Below, in pieces: positions 8,546 through 15,511 of a stretch of DNA of 29,669 nt. The stretch is taken from the IMG/VR virus record IMGVR_UViG_3300027749_000026, positions 1-29,669 of that record; one strand, written 5' to 3'. Made by a program: the position numbers and the translations under genes. The DNA is from a virus. The notes beneath the pieces are model-generated. The model was not told where the DNA came from. It was given only the letters and a program-made list of their open reading frames with translations, and made no database searches. Numbering within the stretch: the stretch's first letter is position 1; the number at the start of each line of letters is the position of its first letter.

Positions 8546-10237
8546 TTATAATAATAATGCCCATCCTGTGGACTTGTTAATGTATAAACCTTCTGCTCCA
8601 TCAGTTTGATAAACTTGCAATCCAACTGCTGGAGATGAAATTGCAGTGCGTTGTGCTGAAGTCATGCGTGGAGCAAGAAATCCTTGTGTGGTACTTGTAA
8701 TTTCCATCACCGCAGTTGTTTGTGTTGGTGTTCCAACGCTTAATTTATTCTGCACCCTCGCAGTACCATTAACGTCTAGCTTGAATCCTGCGTCTGTGGT
8801 GGTGTTGATGCTTATGTTGCCACTATTAAATAAAACAAGTTGTTTCGTTTTATTAGAAAAAGTTCCAAATGTTAATTTTGGCTCGATTGAACCCGAATAA
8901 TAGTCTGAAAATATTTGAAAGGAATATGATGAAGTATTATACTCATAAGTCAATCCAAAAGTTTTGGTTGAATCAGATAAAATCTGTATTGGAAATGTAC
9001 TTATTCCTGCTATTTGTAATGTTGCTCCCGAACCTAAATTTGTTGTTAAACCAAATAAACCCCTGCCCGTAACAGTAAGTGGGTGCAATGGACTACTAGT
9101 TCCAATCCCCAAACGTCCATTCGTATTATCCCAAAACAAGTTAGCCGATTCTTGAACTACATTTCCAGTACCTTGAAAAAGAATCTGTCCAACAGTACCC
9201 GAAGTGATTGCGGTCGTACCGATTGTGATGCCCGTTGATATAGTCAAGTCACCACTTCCTAAGATAGTAGTACCGTTTACCGTCTTTATGTTTGTTCCGC
9301 TAACTAACGCATCTTGTTTGGCATTCCAAATTGAAGCAGATGATATTCTATTATCTGCAATCGAAACTCCATTCCAAGTCGCACCTGTAATTGAGCCTAC
9401 ATAGTCAAAAGTATTCGTACTCCAAGAAACATTTGAAGGAGCTTGAAAGTGTGCATCCCAACTTCCTGCAGCAGTAGAATTATCAGTTAACTCTAAAATC
9501 ATATTACCACCTGATGGAACTGATTTTACTAATGTGTTTGAGTTATTATTTACTGATATTGTTCCACTACTCTGATTATTATTAAAGTTATATATAGCAC
9601 CTGTAGGAATAGTTGTAGCGTTTGGTAGTTTTATTACCTGTCCTCCACTTCCTGTAACTAAGTAAGAAGGAGTTGATGCGAGTGTAAGTGTTATTAATGT
9701 ACCTGATGCTACTACGGAAGTAAATCCATCAAATACATTATTTGTTATTAAGTTATTAGATCCTAAGTTAACACTTTGTGTTGCTCCCGTGTATGGAACT
9801 CCACCTAATCCACTTAGTGTTTGGTCTCCTGTATTAGTTCCGCTTGTGTTTCCAATCGTTGTTAGATTTGCATCGGTAACATATCGTTTATTCAATGAAT
9901 CCGCAATGTCTGCTGTCGTTGCATCTGCTCCTGCTGTAACTAATCCTTTGGAATCGTAGGTTACTTTTGTTTTAGTTGCTCCAGTGATTGCAGTATTGCC
10001 TGTTACCTTTGCGTTTAAAGCAGTTTGTAAGTCTGTCTGAGCAGATAGTGTTCCTGTGATTGCTCCCCACGTAGAAGCAGCAGTTGCTGAAATCTCTACA
10101 TAAGCTGAACCTGTCCAACGATATGTCTTATTGGTATCTTCTGCTATGTAGATTGTTTTTAAAGCTCCTGTTACAGGAAATCCTGCTAGGTTTGCGTAGT
10201 TCTTTACCTGTGATGGAATGTTGATGTCTATTGCCAT
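8546..10237 (-). CDS. Tail fibre / receptor-binding protein
   Basis: This 563-residue protein is rich in Thr, Ser, Gly, Asn and Ala with repeating beta-strand-like segments, as expected of a trimeric fibre. The N-terminus (MAIDINIPSQVKNYANLAGFP and an IYIAEDTNKTYRWTGSAYVEI segment) is of the type that joins fibres to tails in Bacteroidetes phages. The middle has repeated ITGATWNG- and TGNTAITGAT-like units. The C-terminus (from about 480: FKLDVNGTARVQNKLSVG, then GFLAPRMTSAQR and GLYINKSTGW) matches motifs common at the ends of Bacteroidetes surface and fibre proteins. It probably determines host range. It overlaps the previous gene by 10 bases. No enzymatic motif was seen. Confidence 0.72.
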   Translation of the reverse strand: MAIDINIPSQVKNYANLAGFPVTGALKTIYIAEDTNKTYRWTGSAYVEISATAASTWGAITGTLSAQTDLQTALNAKVTGNTAITGATKTKVTYDSKGLVTAGADATTADIADSLNKRYVTDANLTTIGNTSGTNTGDQTLSGLGGVPYTGATQSVNLGSNNLITNNVFDGFTSVVASGTLITLTLASTPSYLVTGSGGQVIKLPNATTIPTGAIYNFNNNQSSGTISVNNNSNTLVKSVPSGGNMILELTDNSTAAGSWDAHFQAPSNVSWSTNTFDYVGSITGATWNGVSIADNRISSASIWNAKQDALVSGTNIKTVNGTTILGSGDLTISTGITIGTTAITSGTVGQILFQGTGNVVQESANLFWDNTNGRLGIGTSSPLHPLTVTGRGLFGLTTNLGSGATLQIAGISTFPIQILSDSTKTFGLTYEYNTSSYSFQIFSDYYSGSIEPKLTFGTFSNKTKQLVLFNSGNISINTTTDAGFKLDVNGTARVQNKLSVGTPTQTTAVMEITSTTQGFLAPRMTSAQRTAISSPAVGLQVYQTDGAEGLYINKSTGWALLL

Positions 10238-10878
10238 ACTAAATTAATTGTTTGATTGCTTAAAGTTGCAAATGTTGATGTCGCTACTTGTGTTCCGTCT
10301 ATTTGTAGATTCAATGTCGTGTCAGGTAACGTAAGAGTTTCTCCACTTGCAACTGATTCGTGATAACTATTATCCGTGTTTACAACGTATGAAGGTGAGC
10401 AGAAAGGAGCATAGCTTCCTGTGTCGCAAATTGTCATATCGTTAGGAACAGTAACATCGAATGTCATTGTCCATCCTGCTAGTAAGTTCTCGAATCTTTC
10501 CGTGAATGGTTCTAAACTTGGCTCTCCTGCCACTACAAAATCTAAGTCCCATAGATTACCGTGAAGCATCTGCTGATAACATCTATTCAAAACGTGATGT
10601 TGTGTGTTTAGAACGTCTAATTCGTTATTATTTTCTTGGAATAAATCTGTTACTTCTGACTTGGAAATGTCTACGATATCCATTGATATAATAGACACGT
10701 TAAACGTCTGCGTGTTGCTTTGTAAAGACGAACTATTAACCATAATGTGAGTTAATGGAAAGATAGTCTGCTTGTTTAGATCAACTTGAAAGATATCACC
10801 TTGCGTTACCGTGTTTACAATCTCGTCATTATCGAAATGCCACTTAAGTTTATTTAATATGTCGTAGAATCCTGTCAT
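10228..10878 (-). CDS. Conserved virion protein, possible tail terminator with C-terminal beta domain
   Basis: This 216-residue protein begins MTGFYDILNKLKWHFDND. The first 145 residues look like a compact alpha/beta domain, and the last 60 (YHESVASGETLTLPDT and on) look like an exposed beta domain of fibre type. The start overlaps the stop of the -1-frame chaperone extension (ATGA), which supports that second frame. The position between the chaperone candidate and the fibre suggests a tail component. I recognise it as a conserved protein of Bacteroidetes phages but know no proven role; a tail terminator or neck protein is my best guess. Confidence 0.5.
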   Translation of the reverse strand: MTGFYDILNKLKWHFDNDEIVNTVTQGDIFQVDLNKQTIFPLTHIMVNSSSLQSNTQTFNVSIISMDIVDISKSEVTDLFQENNNELDVLNTQHHVLNRCYQQMLHGNLWDLDFVVAGEPSLEPFTERFENLLAGWTMTFDVTVPNDMTICDTGSYAPFCSPSYVVNTDNSYHESVASGETLTLPDTTLNLQIDGTQVATSTFATLSNQTINLVWQ

Positions 10879-11150
10879 CGTTTTAAATTGCGTTCAAATT
10901 GTCTTTGTTCAATTTCGTTTTTTTGCTTTTCAAAGGTGAGATAAGTGAGACATTTAGTAAGTCTAAGCTCGGTAACTTCATCGAATCTTGTAACGTCTCC
11001 TTTAGCGAGAGCATATATTGATTGATACCATCCCCATCGTTTTGCAAATTGAGTTGTTTCTGAAAAGTCGTTGATAGTTTCTTGTCCTTCTTCATCTCCT
11101 TCTCTAAATAATTCAGGGTAGCCTGCAGTAACTCGTTTCCTAAAGTCCAA
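10875..11150 (-). CDS. -1-frame extension of the tail chaperone (frameshift product, 91 codons)
   Basis: This frame overlaps the 3' third of the 255-residue gene. It encodes DFRKRVTAGYPELFREG..., with a protein-like core WGWYQSIYALAKGD and a charged helical end. It has no internal Met; only a TTG at its left edge could start it. It is entered by a -1 slip on the nine-T run at 11149-11157. The fused product would have 167 residues of the 0 frame plus 91, or 258 in all. Its stop overlaps the next gene's ATG (ATGA), as with most real neighbours here. A tail assembly chaperone made in two forms by frameshift is a known feature of long-tailed phages (lambda gpG/gpGT). A one-base error in the T run is the main alternative. 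Confidence 0.6.
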   Translation of the reverse strand: MDFRKRVTAGYPELFREGDEEGQETINDFSETTQFAKRWGWYQSIYALAKGDVTRFDEVTELRLTKCLTYLTFEKQKNEIEQRQFERNLKR

Positions 11151-11650
11151 AAAAAAACCGAACTTGCTAGCACTACATCCAGTGGAGCAAACTTCATTAA
11201 CTCTTGGAAATCTGCATTAGGTTCGTAAGGAATTACATCGTACTTGTCCTTTCGTGTTTTGATAATCGGACGATACATAACTGCCATTGCTTTATGATAC
11301 GTGTCCCAAGTTGTTAAGTGATTCTCTAAGTCTACATACTCACCGAAAGTAATTGCTTCTAACTCTGGAATAAATCCAAATTCAATCTCTCCTTCGTCTG
11401 AAATGATTTTAAACCTATTTTGGAACTTAGGTTTCTCACTGAATAACTTTGTAAAGTGTGCTATAAGCTCATTTAAGCTCGTTAGCTTCATTTTAACGAC
11501 ATCCTTTAGTGTTATACCACAAAAGATTTCAATCATCTTCTGTGCGACAAATTCTTCATCGTTGGAATCTGCCTGAACTTTAAGGAAGTCCTGATAGTGT
11601 TTAAGTGGAATTTCACTTAAAGAAGAAGGTACGTTGATTTCTAACTTCAT
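10883..11650 (-). CDS. Putative tail assembly chaperone, 0-frame product
   Basis: This 255-residue helical protein begins MKLEINVPSSLSEIPLKHY. The N-terminal two thirds (SDEGEIEFGFIPELEAITFGEY; HKAMAVMYRPI) are of a type I recognise in many Bacteroidetes phages, usually left without a function. The T9 slip site lies at codons 165-168. After it, the 0 frame goes on for 88 residues to a stop only eight bases from the stop of the -1 frame. Both products are thus nearly equal in length but differ in their C-terminal third. The chaperone role is inferred from the frameshift and the tail-gene neighbourhood; no chaperone motif can be read directly. Confidence 0.55.
   Translation of the reverse strand: MKLEINVPSSLSEIPLKHYQDFLKVQADSNDEEFVAQKMIEIFCGITLKDVVKMKLTSLNELIAHFTKLFSEKPKFQNRFKIISDEGEIEFGFIPELEAITFGEYVDLENHLTTWDTYHKAMAVMYRPIIKTRKDKYDVIPYEPNADFQELMKFAPLDVVLASSVFFWTLGNELLQATLNYLEKEMKKDKKLSTTFQKQLNLQNDGDGINQYMLSLKETLQDSMKLPSLDLLNVSLISPLKSKKTKLNKDNLNAI
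11149..11158 (-). other. Putative -1 frameshift slippery site (GT9)
   Basis: On the coding strand the site reads GGTTTTTTTTTGG. In the 0 frame it is GTT TTT TTT TGG; after a -1 slip the next codon is TTG, then GAC. Two or more TTT codons let the tRNAs re-pair in either frame. Nine identical bases also permit slippage of RNA polymerase itself. The downstream -1 frame stays open for 91 codons and ends at the start of the next gene. Confidence 0.6.
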
Positions 11651-11651
11651 A

Positions 11652-11843
11652 TTAATTAAACGATTTATTTTTGTTTTGTTGTACGTGGATAATGTCGAAA
11701 GCTGCAGTTAACATTTGAAAGTGTCTGCGTATTTGCATGACGTCATTGAATACTATTGTTATCCGTTTTCCTGTCTTCTCATAGATGTAATCTTCTACTA
11801 CTCTTTTCATCATAGGTAGATCATCTGATGTTGTATTGTCCAT
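11652..11843 (-). CDS. Small protein between large terminase and chaperone
   Basis: This 63-residue protein begins MDNTTSDDLPMMKRVVEDYIYEKTGKRITIVFND and looks like a compact helix-strand-helix. Its start overlaps the end of the large terminase gene by 23 bases and its stop lies one base before the next ATG, so it is translated as part of the same run. No signal peptide or membrane segment is seen. I do not recognise a family. Similar small genes sit after terminase in related phages, so it may be a packaging or tail cofactor. Confidence 0.5.
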   Translation of the reverse strand: MDNTTSDDLPMMKRVVEDYIYEKTGKRITIVFNDVMQIRRHFQMLTAAFDIIHVQQNKNKSFN

Positions 11844-12981
11844 AGTTCTTTTTTAAACCTAGTGTTTCCATCTCGTGATATCTTAAAGCGTCTATAGCGT
11901 GATTAAAATGGTCTATAGGTACGTTTGTTTTCTCTCCGTCTTTCTTTAGACTCCAACAATAGCTTCTAAGCTCTTTGATTAGATTTGTGCTTGAACTTGT
12001 AACTAAGTATTCTTGTCTTTGCATTACGTCTATTCCAAACTTGATAGAATCTACTCCTTTTGTAACGCCTTTAATCATCTTTCCGAATCTTCTAATTTCC
12101 TCTATTGATTTTGGCTCTGAGCTATCTGCGTAAATTGTTACGCTGTTAGGAAGGACTTTTGCAATGTCAGAGTTTACCATTCCTGTTCTATAGCATATCT
12201 CGTTGATTATTCTTTGTCCATTGTAGTTATAGATTTCTATTGCAGAAGTTGGATCGTTTGTATATCCAAAGTCTAGCCCTATTCCTATCAATTTTGCGTC
12301 AGCAGGTATTATGTCAATCGTCTTCCAGTTATTAAAGATTACTCCTTCTAAACTTCCTATCTCTCCTAGTCCATAAACTTTCCACCAATTTGCCCAATAA
12401 GAACTCCATAGTGCCTTATCACGATTCTTTTCTATTTGGCTTACAATTGATTCATCAAGAGCTTCATTATCCTTGTACGTTAAGATTATGAAGTCTGAGT
12501 CAGGTTCGTCTTTTAGTTCCTTGTGTACCCAAAACTCATTTGCAGGATTAAAGTCTAAGAATACTTCTCGCTTAGTCCGGATTGAAAGCTCGTTGTATGA
12601 TTCGAAGCTGACGTTGTTGCACTCGTTGATATATAAGATGTCACGTCTTGCTCCACGTAGTTTAGATGCGTCATCTGCTGAGAAGAACTCCATTACAGAA
12701 CCATTGCCAAACTCGTAACGTAATAACGTCTTGTTGAACCTATCGTCATTGTATCTTCCTGTCCAACGCATTATCTTTATGAAGTCTTTTAATGCACCAC
12801 GTCTAAGGTGAGGAATTGATTCTGCAACAACGGAAACTTCTAGGTTTGGTTCTTTAGCACACTTGTCTATCAACACAGGTAAAATTCCGAATGTCTTTCC
12901 TGCAGATGTGCCTCCTTGAATAATCTTAATTCGTTTTTTTAACGAAAGAATCTTGTTGATAGCGGATGTTCTTTTAAACAT
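11821..12981 (-). CDS. terL: Terminase large subunit
   Basis: This 386-residue DNA packaging motor has an N-terminal ATPase and a C-terminal nuclease domain. The Walker A motif is GGTSAGKT at 23-30, the Walker B region is DILYINE (114-120) with catalytic Glu120, and a coupling-type motif FLDFNP lies at 141-146. The nuclease acidic residues are likely Asp237 (GLDFGYTND), Asp286 (IYADSSEP) and Asp364 (FNHAIDALRYH). It resembles the PBSX-type terminases (Terminase_3) found in many Bacteroidetes phages. The length is close to normal and nothing appears missing. It starts two bases after the small subunit gene. The enzyme binds the portal, although the portal gene here is far away, after the capsid genes. 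Confidence 0.9.
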   Translation of the reverse strand: MFKRTSAINKILSLKKRIKIIQGGTSAGKTFGILPVLIDKCAKEPNLEVSVVAESIPHLRRGALKDFIKIMRWTGRYNDDRFNKTLLRYEFGNGSVMEFFSADDASKLRGARRDILYINECNNVSFESYNELSIRTKREVFLDFNPANEFWVHKELKDEPDSDFIILTYKDNEALDESIVSQIEKNRDKALWSSYWANWWKVYGLGEIGSLEGVIFNNWKTIDIIPADAKLIGIGLDFGYTNDPTSAIEIYNYNGQRIINEICYRTGMVNSDIAKVLPNSVTIYADSSEPKSIEEIRRFGKMIKGVTKGVDSIKFGIDVMQRQEYLVTSSSTNLIKELRSYCWSLKKDGEKTNVPIDHFNHAIDALRYHEMETLGLKKNYGQYNIR

Positions 12982-12983
12982 AC

Positions 12984-13394
12984 TTACTCCTCAGGGAACA
13001 ATGGTTGCTCAGTTATAATCGTACTTTCAACTTTTTCTGTTAAGCCGTTCAAACGTTGTGTAATGGACGGATTGTACTGCCCTACCATACCTCCCTCGAT
13101 TTGGTCTTGACGTATTGCTTTTCGTATACGCGTGCAGATAGTGGTATATTCTTCGTATCTTTTATCTTTATTGCGAAAATATTCTTCAACGCATCCTACT
13201 CTGTCAAAGCAAAACAATTCAAAGCCTTCTAGTGTTAAAGGTCTTTCTAGTGGCTCTGCTCTTTCTTCAAATTCCTTTCCTCCGAATACGCTTTTAATTC
13301 TTGGGTTTGCTTTTACGTCTGCTTTATACTTGTCGAATAGTTCACTTAGTTGTTCTGGTGATTCTAGGTTTCTTGGTCTTCCTACTTTTGCCAT
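12984..13394 (-). CDS. Terminase small subunit (gp3-like)
   Basis: This 136-residue protein begins MAKVGRPRNLESPEQLSELF and contains PLTLEGFELFCFDRVGCVEEYF (about 52-73) and IEGGMVGQYNPSITQRLNGL (about 99-118). These segments match what I know of the gp3-like DNA packaging proteins that recognise phage DNA and recruit the large subunit. The Arg/Lys-rich N-terminus (GRPR) could touch DNA. It directly precedes terL with two bases between, the standard order. The start follows an A-rich leader (AAATAACAAATG) without a Shine-Dalgarno sequence. Confidence 0.75.
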   Translation of the reverse strand: MAKVGRPRNLESPEQLSELFDKYKADVKANPRIKSVFGGKEFEERAEPLERPLTLEGFELFCFDRVGCVEEYFRNKDKRYEEYTTICTRIRKAIRQDQIEGGMVGQYNPSITQRLNGLTEKVESTIITEQPLFPEE

Positions 13395-13397
13395 TTG

Positions 13398-13586
13398 TTA
13401 TTTCGTTTTTTGGTTGTTTTTAAAGTGGTCTAAAAATTCATTCTCGCTTATTTGTTCTACGCACATTAGTCCGTCAGCATCTGTTAAGTAAACTACATAG
13501 TGATATCCTTGCTTAGTAAATTGGTCTGTTACTGCCATAGCAGTTTCTAGCATTTCTTTTCCGTGATCAATTAGGTAGTATTTCAT
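13398..13586 (-). CDS. Small protein before terminase genes
   Basis: The frame is open from 13631, but I prefer ATG 13586, eight bases past the end of the HAD-like gene, giving 62 residues beginning MKYYLIDHGKEMLETAM. The sequence looks like a small alpha/beta fold (YHYVVYLTDADGLMCVEQIS). No known motif, signal or membrane segment is visible. Its stop lies four bases before the small terminase start. The function is unknown. Confidence 0.55.
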   Translation of the reverse strand: MKYYLIDHGKEMLETAMAVTDQFTKQGYHYVVYLTDADGLMCVEQISENEFLDHFKNNQKTK

Positions 13587-13593
13587 TTCGTGT

Positions 13594-14028
13594 TTATGTA
13601 AAAAGTCTACCGATATTCGGTAAAGCCTCAACTACTTTACTGTTGTTATCGTAGTGAACTGTAATATTTAAGTCTTTTACCTTTTGCACTTTTGCTTCGT
13701 TGCTTCCAGTAGCGTAAACTCTTGAGAAAAGTATTCCTGCTTTGTTTGCTCTGACTAACATTCCGTCTTTTGAATCTCTCGCTGAAATGATGTACACATC
13801 TGCACCTGATTGAATAAGATTGATTGCTCTGTCAAATCCTTTCTTAGTTGAGAATGTTCCATCGTAATCAAATGATATCTTTTCCCCTGCAAGTTTCTCT
13901 GTGTAACTGGTGCGACAAATTGCGCTACGTTGTTGTGCATCGTATTCACTTACCATTACGTTGTCAGACATACATCTTTTAAGAAAGTCTGTTTCTGATT
14001 CTCCTGAATGTGGTTTAGGAATTGGCAT
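13594..14028 (-). CDS. HAD-like phosphatase domain fused to a phage head-protein-type N-terminus
   Basis: Of 144 residues, the first 42 (MPIPKPHSGESETDFLKRCM, then a Val/Met segment, and ICRTSY at 37-42) look like a motif I associate with N-termini of XkdF or head maturation proteins. From about residue 50 the protein changes to a HAD-type fold: motif I FDYDGT with Asp54 and Asp56, motif II near IISAR (Ser82), a possible Lys at 113 and Asp127 in HYDNNS. A small soluble phosphatase, possibly acting on nucleotides or polynucleotide ends, is likely. The fusion is odd because the N-terminal motif usually belongs to the capsid module. The start overlaps the previous gene by 14 bases. Confidence 0.6.
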   Translation of the reverse strand: MPIPKPHSGESETDFLKRCMSDNVMVSEYDAQQRSAICRTSYTEKLAGEKISFDYDGTFSTKKGFDRAINLIQSGADVYIISARDSKDGMLVRANKAGILFSRVYATGSNEAKVQKVKDLNITVHYDNNSKVVEALPNIGRLFT

Positions 14029-14398
14029 CTTCGTCTTTATACTCGTTGAATACTTGTTGCATCTTTACAACTATTTCACGCAAACAACTAGCACATGATG
14101 TTGGCTCTTGTCTTACTTTAAAAACACGGTTGTAAATCTTTAATATTTCGTCTTGCTCTGAAGGTTTGATTGAGTTCTTGAAAAGTACCTGTGTTTCGTT
14201 TAAATAGTTGTATTCAACTTCTGTTAAACATTCAGGTTTATTATATGGAAATAGTGCATTTAGCTTTGCTTTGCGTGCATCGCATCCGCAGTCATCTCCA
14301 GCAATAAACTTAACTAGCTTTTTGATTCCTGTTGCTTCTGTGATTTGTTCGATTGTATCTCCTAATCCTTGTGCTTTTTTTGTTGTTGTCTTTGCCAT
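14015..14398 (-). CDS. Cysteine-containing conserved phage protein
   Basis: This 127-residue protein begins MAKTTTKKAQGLGDTIEQIT, then has GIKKLVKFIAGDDCGCDARKA (about 24-44). Cysteines lie at 37, 39, 57, 102 and 105 (CGCD near the start, CASC near the end), so a metal site built from two pairs is possible. I recognise the GLGDTIE...GDDCGCD pattern from a family widespread in flavobacterial phages and prophages near the terminase genes, with no known function. It starts three bases after the sigma-like gene and overlaps the HAD-like gene, so it is co-transcribed with both. Confidence 0.6.
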   Translation of the reverse strand: MAKTTTKKAQGLGDTIEQITEATGIKKLVKFIAGDDCGCDARKAKLNALFPYNKPECLTEVEYNYLNETQVLFKNSIKPSEQDEILKIYNRVFKVRQEPTSCASCLREIVVKMQQVFNEYKDEDANS

Positions 14399-14401
14399 TG
14401 T

Positions 14402-14929
14402 TTATTTTATTAGTTCAAAATCTTCGTTTAAATAATCCTCAAAATCCTCTCCAATTGATTCTTTAAGTCTTTCCTTGCAGTTCTTTAATGTGTTAAATAT
14501 AGAAGTTAGACTGATGTCTGTTTCTTCTGCTATCTCTCGCATTGATAAGTTTGATTCTCTGTATAGATTAAATAGTTTAATGTCGTACCAGTGCCATTTA
14601 TCTACTTCTTCCTGTATCTTTTGTTCAATTATGTTAAATGCTTCGTGTTTTTCTATGTTGCAATCATCATAACTTAACTTCACACAATCGTCAATAGATA
14701 CGCTTTCAATCTTTCTAGCTCTTAAATGATCAACATAAACACTACGCAGGATTAACCACATTATATTCTTATTGACTGAGTCAGTTACTATCTTATCTAT
14801 ATGATTTAAACGTATAATTTTAATATATGTTTCTTGTACGATGTCATCAGCTAAGAAGTATTCGCCAAAACTATTGACGATTCTCACCCAATCTTTGTGC
14901 TGATTTGCTAGTATGGTTAATTTGTCCAT
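14402..14929 (-). CDS. RNA polymerase sigma-factor-like protein
   Basis: This 175-residue protein has the two-domain layout of small sigma-70/ECF factors. Residues about 10-75 resemble region 2 (LADDIVQETYIKIIR; WLILRSVYVDHLRARK). Residues about 112-158 resemble region 4 with a helix-turn-helix (LFNLYRESNLSMREIAEETDI, then SLTSIFNTLKNCKERLKE). Such factors direct RNA polymerase to particular promoters. It is the first gene after a terminator and precedes the packaging and structural genes, so a late-gene switch is likely. A -7-type box lies at 14944-14951. It could instead be an anti-terminator or a non-functional relic, but both regions look intact. The C-terminal tail is acidic. Confidence 0.72.
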   Translation of the reverse strand: MDKLTILANQHKDWVRIVNSFGEYFLADDIVQETYIKIIRLNHIDKIVTDSVNKNIMWLILRSVYVDHLRARKIESVSIDDCVKLSYDDCNIEKHEAFNIIEQKIQEEVDKWHWYDIKLFNLYRESNLSMREIAEETDISLTSIFNTLKNCKERLKESIGEDFEDYLNEDFELIK

Positions 14930-14943
14930 GATTAATTTCTAAT

Positions 14944-14951
14944 CAAACTTA
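14944..14951 (-). promoter_or_regulatory. Candidate promoter -7 box before the sigma-like gene
   Basis: On the coding strand the box reads TAAGTTTG, an exact match to the Bacteroidetes -7 consensus TAnnTTTG. It lies 15 bases upstream of the sigma-like ATG (14929) and downstream of the terminator at 14992-15017. I see no clear TTG -33 element at the usual distance, so the promoter may be weak or need an activator. Confidence 0.45.
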
Positions 14952-14991
14952 CGATGAAAATCTAATCGGATTGCTAAAAAGTTATCAACAA

Positions 14992-15017
14992 TAAAAAAGC
15001 CACTAATTAAAGTGGCT
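14992..15017 (-). terminator. Rho-independent terminator at the end of the early operon
   Basis: On the minus strand a 7-bp stem AGCCACT / AGTGGCT closes a 6-base loop and is followed by a T run (TTTTTT). It overlaps the stop codon of the 73-residue gene and separates the early genes from the sigma-like gene. The 15 bases of its 3' arm and T tract also occur in the terminator at 21455-21508. Confidence 0.85.
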
Positions 15018-15228
15018 CTAAATCGTTTAAGTAAATCTCTCGGCTAACGTAGTTGTCTAGCTTGATCACTGTGCAAAGTGTTACATCTTTACCCTGTAGA
15101 AATTTGTCTATCTGGTACTGATGGAATCTTCCTGTGTTTGATTTTATCTCTTGCACAATTTGGTTTCGTGTTTTGGTACGAAGCAAAATCTCTAATTGCT
15201 TTCGCAATCCTCCCTCATCAACGTACAT
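15007..15228 (-). CDS. Small HTH-like protein, end of early operon
   Basis: This 73-residue protein begins MYVDEGGLRKQLEILLRTKTRNQIVQEI. The pattern IVQEIKSNTGRFHQYQIDKFLQGKDVTLCTVIKLDNY looks like a helix-turn-helix of the lambda-repressor or XRE type, in which the second helix follows a short turn. A role as a transcription regulator is plausible, and I recall similar proteins in flavobacterial phages. It shares one base with the preceding SSB-like gene, and the operon terminator begins inside its stop. No partner operator was identified. Confidence 0.55.
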   Translation of the reverse strand: MYVDEGGLRKQLEILLRTKTRNQIVQEIKSNTGRFHQYQIDKFLQGKDVTLCTVIKLDNYVSREIYLNDLEPL

Positions 15229-15470
15229 TAGAAAGGCAAGTCGGAATCATCCATTGCATCAGAGATAGGTCTGCGTTCCATTGTCTCAGGTGCTATATAA
15301 GGTTCTGAGAAAGCTGCAGAGAAGAATGATCCTGCTTTCCCTTGCTTAACCCATAACGCTACTTCCATTTCTTTTCCGTTTACGTTTACCTTTCCTTTGT
15401 AGTCTGGGTGGTTATCCGCTTTCTTGTTCGTGTTTTTGAAGATTGCTCCCGTGTTTAACTTGTTTTCCAT
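15228..15470 (-). CDS. Putative ssDNA-binding-like protein with SSB-type acidic tail
   Basis: This 80-residue protein has a core (GAIFKNTNKKADNHPDYKG, then VNVNGKEMEVALWVKQGKAG) that looks like a small beta barrel of the OB or DUF736 type. It ends in SDAMDDSDLPF, close to the acidic D-D-x-(I/L)-P-F tail by which bacterial SSB proteins bind their partners. It sits in the replication and recombination region. The core is shorter than a classic SSB OB fold, so it may be a reduced analogue or a decoy for SSB-binding proteins. The tail is directly visible; DNA binding is inference. The start follows a leader ending TAAACATAAAATGG. Confidence 0.55.
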   Translation of the reverse strand: MENKLNTGAIFKNTNKKADNHPDYKGKVNVNGKEMEVALWVKQGKAGSFFSAAFSEPYIAPETMERRPISDAMDDSDLPF

Positions 15471-15492
15471 TTTATGTTTATTTTATATGTTA

Positions 15493-15511
15493 CTATTGTT
15501 CTTGTTGTTTA
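15493..15511 (-). repeat. Copy of the AACAACAAGAACAAT element at a gene end
   Basis: The coding strand reads TAAACAACAAGAACAATAG. It encodes the C-terminal KQQEQ and stop of the 57-residue gene. It resembles the start-site elements at 15664, 15882, 16093 and 16326 but has TAG where those have ATG. Confidence 0.8.

Noticed and set aside
13132-13491. A 119-codon plus-strand frame
   Set aside because: It lies across the small terminase gene and its neighbour, with Ser-rich shadow composition and no supporting signals.
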